Source: JAZGHN01 sp964496725
GTDB taxonomy: Bacteria > Chloroflexota > Dehalococcoidia > Dehalococcoidales > E44-bin46
Length of the DNA stretch: 7,004 nt
Reading direction: 5' to 3'
Assembly: GCA_964496725.1 (NCBI GenBank)
Contig: CAZCAS010000062.1
Coordinates: 1-7,004 of the forward strand
Shown here piece by piece: positions 1-5,224 of this stretch. The position numbers and the translations under genes are program-made. How positions within the stretch are numbered: the stretch's first letter is position 1; every line of letters begins with the position of its first letter. Under the pieces are notes generated by a model. It was given only the letters and a program-made list of their open reading frames with translations, had not been told where the DNA came from and made no database searches.

Positions 1-1
1 C

Positions 2-415
2 TTGGTGGGAGCATCTACCGGACTGGGCCTCGGAATAGGTGGAACGCTTCTCCATTTGACCGGTCGTGGGGGGCGTAAATTCTTGCCCATGAGCGGTGTC
101 TTTGGCGTTGTTAACACTAAGAATGCTGCTGGTGCGGAGCCTCCTCCCTTTATGGCGCGATTGTTCAGATGGGCGCGAATACCTCACATGATGCTTCTAG
201 CCCGGCGGAGGGGTGCCTTGGTTGTTTTCCTGATGTCAGCGGCAATAAACCCCTTTTTTGCTCCCATGGCTTTTACTCTGGGGACAATGCGTTTCCGCCT
301 GTGGAAATTCTTCCTTATGTGCTGGGCAGGGCAGACAGTTAAGTGCATAGGTATTGCCTATTGTGGTTACCTGGGCTTGGGGACCGCCCTCCGCTGGTTA
401 GAGGTGATTCCATGA
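2..415 (+). CDS. VTT/DedA-like integral membrane protein, 5'-partial
   Basis: The reading frame is open from the left edge, so the N-terminus lies outside the window; the TTG at position 2 need not be the start. The visible 137 residues begin with a glycine-rich stretch (GASTGLGLGIGG, residues 3-14), then a positively charged loop (about 21-70), then two hydrophobic segments (about 71-94 and 103-128). The second half, with a small-residue/proline turn (AAINPFFAP, 80-88) and a conserved-looking WAGQTVK..GIAYCGYLG segment (108-125), has the shape of the VTT (SNARE-associated/DedA/YqaA) domain. Known members of that superfamily act in the cytoplasmic membrane in lipid or polyprenyl-phosphate flipping and in membrane homeostasis; the substrate here cannot be told. 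The stop codon overlaps the next gene by ATGA, so the protein probably works with the two methyltransferases, perhaps on a lipid-linked or envelope substrate (inference). Family assignment is by pattern only. Confidence 0.6.
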   Translation: MVGASTGLGLGIGGTLLHLTGRGGRKFLPMSGVFGVVNTKNAAGAEPPPFMARLFRWARIPHMMLLARRRGALVVFLMSAAINPFFAPMAFTLGTMRFRLWKFFLMCWAGQTVKCIGIAYCGYLGLGTALRWLEVIP

Positions 416-1065
416 GGAACGCTGTTCATGTGAGGGAGGTTACCGATTGGGACAAATATCACCAGCGTGTCCGGGTTAGCCAGAGATTCTTATGGGCCGT
501 TTGGAGGGCTTATGCGAATTTATTGCATGGGGTTAGCTTTGATAAGCCGATTAGAATAATTGAACTGGGCTGCGGCACTGGTTACCATACCTCCCAGATG
601 ACCAAACTGTTTCCGGTTCAGAAGGTAACCCTGGTTGATTTCAATGCCAGTGTAATTGAAGATACAAAGAGAAGGCTATCTTCCCTTAAATGCGAAAAGG
701 AGTTTCTATTGAAGGATTTATTCAGCCTTGAGCTGAGTGAGAAGTATGATATAGTTCACTCTCAGGGGCTTCTGGAGCACTATACCCCTGACCAGCAACA
801 GGAGCTGATTCGTTTGCATAGAGACCTGCTGACCCCAAACGGTATTGCCGTAATCTTAGTTCCTACCCCCAGCTTGCCTTATAGGTTATGGCGAGGGCTT
901 CTGGAGAAGCTGCACCTGTGGATATATCCTGATGAGACCCCCGTTTCCAGGAGGGATTTTACCGCAGCGTTAGAGTCAAACGGCTTGGAAATCTTGAAGA
1001 TGCAGGGCTGTCACTTAATCGAGCTCGGTGCTGTGTGTAGGAGGAGGTCAGCGCAAGGGGAATGA
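412..1065 (+). CDS. Class I SAM-dependent methyltransferase (first of a pair)
   Basis: The protein has 217 residues. I chose the ATG at 412 because it overlaps the upstream stop (ATGA) and follows a Shine-Dalgarno sequence GAGGTGA (401-407); an in-frame ATG at 343 lies deep inside the upstream gene. The Rossmann methyltransferase core is clear: motif I IIELGCGTGYH (49-59) binds SAM, the acidic residue ending strand 2 is D76 in VTLVD (72-76), strand 4 is YDIVHSQGLLEH (112-123), and a TPNGIAVILVP strand follows (141-151). The C-terminal region has YPDETPVSRRDF (172-183), as in Methyltransf_11/12/25-type enzymes where a helix and loop position the acceptor. The acceptor is not identifiable. It lies in an operon between the VTT-like protein and a second methyltransferase, with overlaps that imply translational coupling. 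Methylation of a small molecule, glycan or lipid is more likely than of rRNA, but this is inference. Confidence 0.85.
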   Translation: MRNAVHVREVTDWDKYHQRVRVSQRFLWAVWRAYANLLHGVSFDKPIRIIELGCGTGYHTSQMTKLFPVQKVTLVDFNASVIEDTKRRLSSLKCEKEFLLKDLFSLELSEKYDIVHSQGLLEHYTPDQQQELIRLHRDLLTPNGIAVILVPTPSLPYRLWRGLLEKLHLWIYPDETPVSRRDFTAALESNGLEILKMQGCHLIELGAVCRRRSAQGE

Positions 1066-1706
1066 CTTCTCAGGTTGGGAACAAAGGCGTACCCTCCGTC
1101 GCTGGGGTATGTGATAAGGGAACTCTTAGGTCAAGGGTGGGGGGCTACAGGATGATGCATCATTTCAACTCCGCCCTGTTTAAGGTCTTGTTAAAGTATC
1201 TGAGGCCCAGTAATGGGGAGCAAATCTTGGACATGGGTTGTAGCCGGGGTTTCTATGTGAGGGAGGTGGAAAAGTATACTGGCGGTGTGATAGGGGTTGA
1301 CATAAGTGAAAGTTCCTTGCGGGGGGCTGTTACCTCGAAAGTAATATATGGCGATGTCACTAAACTGGATTTCGAAGCCTGCTGTTTTGATAAAGTCTAT
1401 TCCCTGCATACTATTGAGCATATACCAGATTTAAGTCGGTTCCTCTCCGAGATGGCCAGGGTCCTTAGGCCGGGGGGAATAGCTATCATTGTTTATCCCT
1501 GGGAGCCGTTTAGAGGGTTTCAGGCTATAGTAGCTGCCTTGCGGCAATACAAGAATCCTTTCATGGCCAGGAAAATACATCTGCATAGGTTAACGCCTAA
1601 AAGGATTCAGCAACTCACTGAAGGCACTTCTCTTTCTCATACTGCGAGTGTATTTACTTTTGCCCTGGGTCTCCAGTATCTTACCGTGCTATCCAAAAAA
1701 GTCTAG
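1062..1706 (+). CDS. Class I SAM-dependent methyltransferase (second of a pair)
   Basis: The protein has 214 residues and starts at an ATG overlapping the previous stop (ATGA). A purine-rich AGGAGGAGGT (1039-1048) is a strong anti-SD match but sits 13 bases upstream, and AAGGGG (1055-1060) sits almost on the start, so initiation probably relies on coupling; no in-frame start lies closer to the strong site. Methyltransf_11-like features: motif I QILDMGCSRGFY (54-65), where SRG replaces the common G-x-G ending; acidic D80 in VIGVDIS (76-82); GDVTKLDF (97-104); LHTIEHIPD (115-123); and VLRPGGIAIIVYP (134-146) after the carboxy-proximal helix. The C-terminus (150-214) is basic and hydrophobic, with RKIHLHRLTP (170-179) that may contact substrate. 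It is related in fold but not a close duplicate of the preceding gene. The substrate is unknown; the operon context suggests the two act on the same product. Confidence 0.85.
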   Translation: MTSQVGNKGVPSVAGVCDKGTLRSRVGGYRMMHHFNSALFKVLLKYLRPSNGEQILDMGCSRGFYVREVEKYTGGVIGVDISESSLRGAVTSKVIYGDVTKLDFEACCFDKVYSLHTIEHIPDLSRFLSEMARVLRPGGIAIIVYPWEPFRGFQAIVAALRQYKNPFMARKIHLHRLTPKRIQQLTEGTSLSHTASVFTFALGLQYLTVLSKKV

Positions 1707-1764
1707 CTGCCTCATCCTGCCCGATTTTTGGAGTTATCCACCCCCTCTGAACATCTTTTCTTAT

Positions 1765-1793
1765 TTGCGCTGTCTGCTAATTTTTGCTAAATT
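1765..1793 (+). promoter_or_regulatory. Probable promoter of tRNA-Ala
   Basis: TTGCGC (1765-1770) and TAAATT (1788-1793) are separated by 17 bases, and the -10 is preceded by TGC, giving an extended -10 (TGnTAAATT). Predicted transcription would begin about 1799-1801, a few bases before the mature tRNA 5' end. The hexamers are imperfect (3/6 and 4/6 to consensus), but the position is right. The surrounding sequence is AT-rich compared with the genes on either side. Confidence 0.5.
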
Positions 1794-1804
1794 ATATGGT
1801 GAGT

Positions 1805-1880
1805 GGGGCTGTAGCTCAATTGGGAGAGCGTTTGACTGGCAGTCAAAAGGTAGGGGGTTCGAATCCCCCCAGCTCCACCA
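1805..1880 (+). tRNA. tRNA-Ala(GGC): tRNA-Ala (anticodon GGC)
   Basis: This is a complete 76-base cloverleaf. The acceptor arm GGGGCTG (1805-1811) pairs with CAGCTCC (1870-1876), and G3 sits opposite U70, the main alanine identity element. The D stem is GCTC/GAGC (1814-1817/1826-1829), the anticodon stem TTTGA/TCAAA (1831-1835/1843-1847) with loop CTGGCAG giving anticodon GGC at 1838-1840, the variable loop is 5 bases, and the T stem GGGGG/CCCCC (1853-1857/1865-1869) encloses TTCGAAT. The discriminator is A1877 and CCA is encoded (1878-1880). It reads GCC (and GCU by wobble) codons. It stands alone as one transcription unit closed by the hairpin at 1895. Its 3' half is a typical attachment site for tyrosine-recombinase elements, matching the integrase remnant beyond. 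Confidence 0.97.
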
Positions 1881-1894
1881 GAAATTGAAGCTAA

Positions 1895-1938
1895 AAAGCC
1901 CCCGGAAGTGAGTGAAATGTCCGGGGGCTTTCGTTTTT
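1895..1938. terminator. Bidirectional rho-independent terminator
   Basis: A perfect 12-bp stem, AAAGCCCCCGGA (1895-1906) against TCCGGGGGCTTT (1920-1931), encloses a 13-base loop. On the + strand it is followed by CGTTTTT (1932-1938) and ends the tRNA transcript. On the - strand the run at 1893-1897 reads as five T residues after the stem, so it would also stop leftward transcripts coming through the integrase remnant and from the phosphoketolase operon, which has no visible terminator of its own. Confidence 0.92.
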
Positions 1939-1942
1939 GCTA

Positions 1943-2462
1943 CTAATTCTTTGCAGCGGCCTCTTTTTCAGGCTCAGACAACAAGGCAAGGTCATCAAAT
2001 CTTCGGGCGGCGGCTTCTTGAAGTCTTGGCGTCACGTGAGGGTAGACATCAAGAGTAATCGCTATGCTGGCGTGGCCTAGACGCTCCTGGACCACGCGGG
2101 GGTGTATGCCCTGCTTAAGCATAAGGGTCGCGTGAGTATGGCGGGCGGAGTGCAGGTGTATTCCTCTCAAGCAGGTGCGCCGGGCCAGAACCATAAAGGC
2201 ATGAGTGACGCTATCCGGTAACAAGGGCTTGCCGTCCAGCTGAGAGAATACCAGGTCTGATTCTTGAAGTGGATTACCAGCAAGTAAGCGATCCTGTTCC
2301 TGCTTTTGGCGGTACTCCTGTAGTACCAAGCACGTGCGCGGTGACAGGGCAACCATGCGCCTGCTTTTAGCTGTCTTAGTTTCCCTGAAGAATTATCTCG
2401 CCATTATTCAGGCGGTGAAGTGTCCTGTTTACGGAAGCCTGACACATGGCAAGGGATATGGA
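1943..2462 (-). pseudogene. Tyrosine-recombinase (phage-type) integrase remnant, frameshifted and N-terminally truncated
   Basis: The C-terminal catalytic domain is readable from about 2392 down to the stop at 1943. It contains TKTAKSRRMVAL, then LVFSQLDGKPLLPDS, GIHLHSARHTHATLML (box II H-x-x-R, with the usual DL replaced by SA), the third catalytic residue in ERLGHASI, and the tyrosine nucleophile in LDVYPHVTP. An ATG exists at 2356 but sits in mid-domain, so it is not a true start. An in-frame TAA at 2393-2395 blocks the frame, yet a neighbouring frame continues the homology upstream with ASVNRTLHRLNNGEIILQ (about 2381-2437). Removing one base from the C run at 2383-2385 (G on the gene strand) joins the two as LQETKTAKSRR, as expected for this family. 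Recognisable sequence ends near 2462; the box I arginine, core-binding and arm-binding domains (over 200 residues) are missing. Its 3' end faces tRNA-Ala, the usual arrangement of tRNA-integrating elements. It should be inactive. Confidence 0.85.
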
Positions 2463-2467
2463 TTTGT

Positions 2468-2476
2468 TGGTATAAT
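2468..2476 (+). promoter_or_regulatory. Extended -10 promoter of the rhodanese remnant
   Basis: TGGTATAAT is a consensus TATAAT (2471-2476) with an upstream TGn extension, which can act without a good -35. No clear -35 lies at 16-18 bases. It is 54 bases before the ATG at 2531, and GAGAGGGG (2515-2522) lies 8 bases before that ATG as a ribosome binding site. It may still drive transcription into the 3' end of the phosphoketolase gene in antisense. Confidence 0.5.
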
Positions 2477-2530
2477 GTCCGCACCCTTTGACAGTCACAC
2501 AGGAATGGGCTAAAGAGAGGGGTCTTAATT

Positions 2531-2697
2531 ATGGCTAAGATAGCTTGCGCTGTGGATGGAGTAAAAAACTGACGCCCGAAGAAGTCAGAAACACTTTGGA
2601 TAGAGACACGAAGGGCGAATTCCTCCTGCTGGATGTGAGACAGCCTGAGGAATACGAGGCTGGACATATTCCAGGAGCCACCCTTATCCCACTACAC
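2531..2697 (+). pseudogene. Rhodanese-domain protein remnant (5' part only, frameshifted)
   Basis: Translation from the ATG at 2531 (SD GAGAGGGG at 2515-2522) gives MAKIACAVDGVKN and then a TGA at 2570. The -1 frame continues from CTG at 2569 with LTPEEVRNTLDRD, then FLLLDVRQPEEYEAGHIPGA and TLIPL, the unmistakable first half of a single-domain rhodanese (LLDVR and E-x-GHIPGA are the CH2A-type signature). The frame break lies in A6 (2563-2568); one more A would restore a full reading frame. Homology stops at about 2691-2697, where the convergent phosphoketolase gene ends; codons after that to the TAA at 2743 are only its antisense. The active-site cysteine loop and the second half of the fold are absent, so a sulfurtransferase is not made. 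Interpreted as a gene cut by deletion or insertion. A programmed -1 shift at A-AAA-AAC is possible in principle but unlikely in a gene lacking its 3' half. Confidence 0.8.
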
Positions 2698-5169
2698 CTT
2701 AATTATTATCCCCTCGGGAGATGTTTGTCCATCCAGTGCCGCTAACTCATCAGCTGTGAGTAGTTCCTCGCGCCTCACACCAAGCAAACGGCCGGACTCT
2801 GCTAGGATATGAGCCCAGGTACAGCGGTTGACAAAGAGCATCCCGGAGGCAAGCAGCGTGCCCCCTTGGTCTACAAAGCCAAGGGCAGCGGTGTGTTTGC
2901 CAGTATTGAGCGGCTGAAGTACACCAAGCATTGTCTCTGGACGCGCGTGGGTGACGAATATGCGAGCCTCGACTGAGTCGGGGTAAAGTTCCCTTTTGAG
3001 ATCAGCCGGAGCTGCATGCTGTCTTTCACCATCGCTACGGGGAGTGCGGAAGCGGCCCGGCTCAAGCATGTAGATTACCGAGTGGGGTATTTCCTTTTGG
3101 GCAAGTCGTGCTGAGGCCTTCAAGACTTCATCCAGTTGATAGTCGCCGATGGCGGTGAGTATCAACTGCTGCTGTCCTATGTTGTAGCTTGCCCAGTCAA
3201 GACGCAGTGCTCCGAGTTTCAGAAGGCGCGTGGCTTCTTCCTGTGTAAAGATATCGGGTATTGCCTCATACTTGGCAACCACCAATGTCCAGATTTGCCC
3301 CTGTGTCTGATATACCCCACGCATGACTACGGCAGCGGTGTTGTAATCGGCGACAAACATCACTCGCGAGACGTCTGATACCTCGCCGAGCATTGCTTCC
3401 GCCGGACTCGGGTCTTGGTGGGACTGTTCATTCTTAGCATTCTCCCAGGCGTGTGAAGTGAGGACAAGTGGTATAGATAGCCAACCTAGCTGGCGACCAC
3501 GCTCCTTACAATGATTGGCGAAGATAATCTCTTGGCGCACCACACCAAGCATCTTGGTGCCAAACGCTTGATAGGTGGCAATAAGGTTGATGCCACCTTT
3601 GTTGGCTAGGGCAGCAGAAGCGACTGCTGCCTCGTTTAAGGCTGTGATTACCGCCCCATGTATGTCCTCTGGCATGGTTGGTTCAGGGTCGGTGACTCTG
3701 AACTTAAGGGCTTCCAGAGTACGAACCAGTCGGTTCGACCGCATCTCATCAGGATTACCGACACGGGGGCGGAGGTGCGGATTTGCCTGGACTGTAGCCA
3801 GGAACATAGCATCGACTGCATGCATCGGTGAAGACCGAGTCCATGTTGACATGTCGAGTCTGTCTGATGGTACGGGATGTGATACAAGAGGTGGTATTTC
3901 CTCCAGTCGCACATTTCTATTTGCCAGAGGATGGTCTCGCTCTTTGGGTCGGCCAGAGGCATCATGATGCTGGAATTTTTTAATTTGTTCACTGAGTTCG
4001 GCAAGGGGTACCCAGAGCCGCCGGACACTCTCATTAAAATTGTGGGTAGCTTCTATGTTGGTGTGAGGATTAGCCCCAAGAGGTAAATTATGGGCGAGAT
4101 TAGTCCCCTCGCCATAGAAGCCGGCTCCCTTTTTGGCTATGGCTATGCCATATGGAAGACGCGCCGGATATTTCTCACCCCTGGTACGCACCGCTTCAGC
4201 GGTGGCTTCAAGGCGAGACTCCATTTCAAAGATGGCCCAGGCGAAGGCTGCCGGGTCTCTACCATCGAAGATGAAGGGGTCGAAGCTATTGAGCTTTAGG
4301 TGTTCTACAAACCATTCAACGCCACCTTCTTGGGACATGGTTGTTCTCTGATCAATACGGCGGCCATTATTAATCATGATTGGGGTAACAAAACCAGAGT
4401 CATCAGCCCGCCACCAGCGGGGTATCCAGTCGCTCCCTCTCTCCTCTTCGAAAGCACCATCACTGAGGAAGACTACCAACCGTTCTCCAGGAAGTGGCAT
4501 ATGCACATACTGCAGTTCGACGAAGCCTAGGAAACCACCCTCTGCCATGCCACCAGCGGTATTGGCATTAACATGGCTGCCTAGGGGCGAGTCTTGTTTG
4601 CCATCTTTCCCCAGACGGTAGGAGTAGAAATCCCGGACATATCGGGTAAGCCCCTCGTCTGTGACGGAGTAACGCTCGGCGTGAGGTGGGGTTATGTTGT
4701 TTAGGAGAAGGTTTACAGTGTCTACAGCGGCCACACAGTGCCCCTGCCCCATTATCCAGGAGCGTGTGAAACCAGTAATGGCATTGATTGCCATGTAGCC
4801 GGTGTAAGCTGGTACCATATTGAGAACACCGCCGGTGTGCCCTTCAGGATTAGTCTTGAAGTCTTCAGTTCGAAGGTCACGTCCATTGAGGTATACGTTT
4901 CGGGCATAGGTCTCATGGACAGCTACCCACATAGCAGCACTAGCCACTCTATCTGTCGCATAGAGCATATCAAACACCGGGATGCCGTCTCCTCTTATTC
5001 CCTGGGCAGCTAATAGTTCCGCCATAGTAAAGACCCGGGCTTGGGTCTCTACAGTGTGCTCAATGACCCCATAGCCAGCTGCCCAACGGTCAGCGGCTGG
5101 GTTATTGCAACGGTAAAGGCTCACCCATTCTTCAGTACGGATTTTATCTCTCTCTTTATAGCCAGACAT
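2692..5169 (-). CDS. xfp: Divergent phosphoketolase-family (XFP-like) thiamine diphosphate enzyme
   Basis: The protein has 825 residues, close to the usual 790-830, and starts at an ATG with AGGAGG 5 bases upstream. Classical phosphoketolase cleaves xylulose-5-P or fructose-6-P with phosphate to acetyl phosphate plus an aldose phosphate, using ThDP and Mg2+ in the cytosol. Conserved family points: H111 (EGHTGG), H144 (GQGHC), H199 (GSHVN), H360 (AHNLPL), E475 (NPDEMRSNRL), and H584 in NEQSHQDP (580-587), a hallmark of the family. Departures: the usual IHEGGELG reads MAEGGFLG (208-215), the usual GDGEAETG reads SDGAFEEE (236-243) with D237 kept, NN at 267-268 stands for the Mg-ligand region, and the usual RHGIWSSYE reads NKGGINLIATYQ (523-534). 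These changes put it in a side clade whose activity may differ; I recall that some databases label such proteins xylulose-5-phosphate 3-epimerase but could not check. It follows ackA by 55 bases with no terminator between, so the two are co-transcribed. Confidence 0.83.
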   Translation of the reverse strand: MSGYKERDKIRTEEWVSLYRCNNPAADRWAAGYGVIEHTVETQARVFTMAELLAAQGIRGDGIPVFDMLYATDRVASAAMWVAVHETYARNVYLNGRDLRTEDFKTNPEGHTGGVLNMVPAYTGYMAINAITGFTRSWIMGQGHCVAAVDTVNLLLNNITPPHAERYSVTDEGLTRYVRDFYSYRLGKDGKQDSPLGSHVNANTAGGMAEGGFLGFVELQYVHMPLPGERLVVFLSDGAFEEERGSDWIPRWWRADDSGFVTPIMINNGRRIDQRTTMSQEGGVEWFVEHLKLNSFDPFIFDGRDPAAFAWAIFEMESRLEATAEAVRTRGEKYPARLPYGIAIAKKGAGFYGEGTNLAHNLPLGANPHTNIEATHNFNESVRRLWVPLAELSEQIKKFQHHDASGRPKERDHPLANRNVRLEEIPPLVSHPVPSDRLDMSTWTRSSPMHAVDAMFLATVQANPHLRPRVGNPDEMRSNRLVRTLEALKFRVTDPEPTMPEDIHGAVITALNEAAVASAALANKGGINLIATYQAFGTKMLGVVRQEIIFANHCKERGRQLGWLSIPLVLTSHAWENAKNEQSHQDPSPAEAMLGEVSDVSRVMFVADYNTAAVVMRGVYQTQGQIWTLVVAKYEAIPDIFTQEEATRLLKLGALRLDWASYNIGQQQLILTAIGDYQLDEVLKASARLAQKEIPHSVIYMLEPGRFRTPRSDGERQHAAPADLKRELYPDSVEARIFVTHARPETMLGVLQPLNTGKHTAALGFVDQGGTLLASGMLFVNRCTWAHILAESGRLLGVRREELLTADELAALDGQTSPEGIIIKV

Positions 5170-5174
5170 CTTGT

Positions 5175-5180
5175 CCTCCT
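5175..5180 (-). promoter_or_regulatory. Ribosome binding site of the phosphoketolase-like gene
   Basis: AGGAGG on the - strand lies 5 bases before the ATG at 5169 and fixes the start. The 55-base gap to the ackA stop holds no hairpin or T run, supporting one transcript. Confidence 0.8.
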
Positions 5181-5224
5181 ATGTATCTCCCATCCTAATA
5201 GTTATCACTTTCTTAAGCGGGGAA

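Noticed and set aside
343..411. Upstream ATG at 343 as start of the first methyltransferase
   Set aside because: It would overlap the membrane protein gene by 73 bases and has no ribosome binding site; the ATG at 412 has GAGGTGA at good spacing and an ATGA overlap.
1733..1741. TTATCCACC, close to a DnaA box
   Set aside because: Single imperfect copy, no cluster of boxes, no AT-rich unwinding region and no replication gene nearby.
1853..1880. Second att copy of the tRNA-Ala 3' end
   Set aside because: Looked for along the rest of the window; only short chance matches to TTCGAA were found, so no element boundary can be called.
1648..1911. 87-residue + strand open frame across the methyltransferase end, tRNA promoter and tRNA
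   Set aside because: It runs through a complete tRNA gene and into its terminator, so it is not a coding region.
3575..3967. Long open frame antisense to the phosphoketolase-like gene
   Set aside because: It is a shadow of the strongly supported gene on the other strand and shows no domain pattern; the same applies to other antisense frames in 2871-5013 and 5331-6500.
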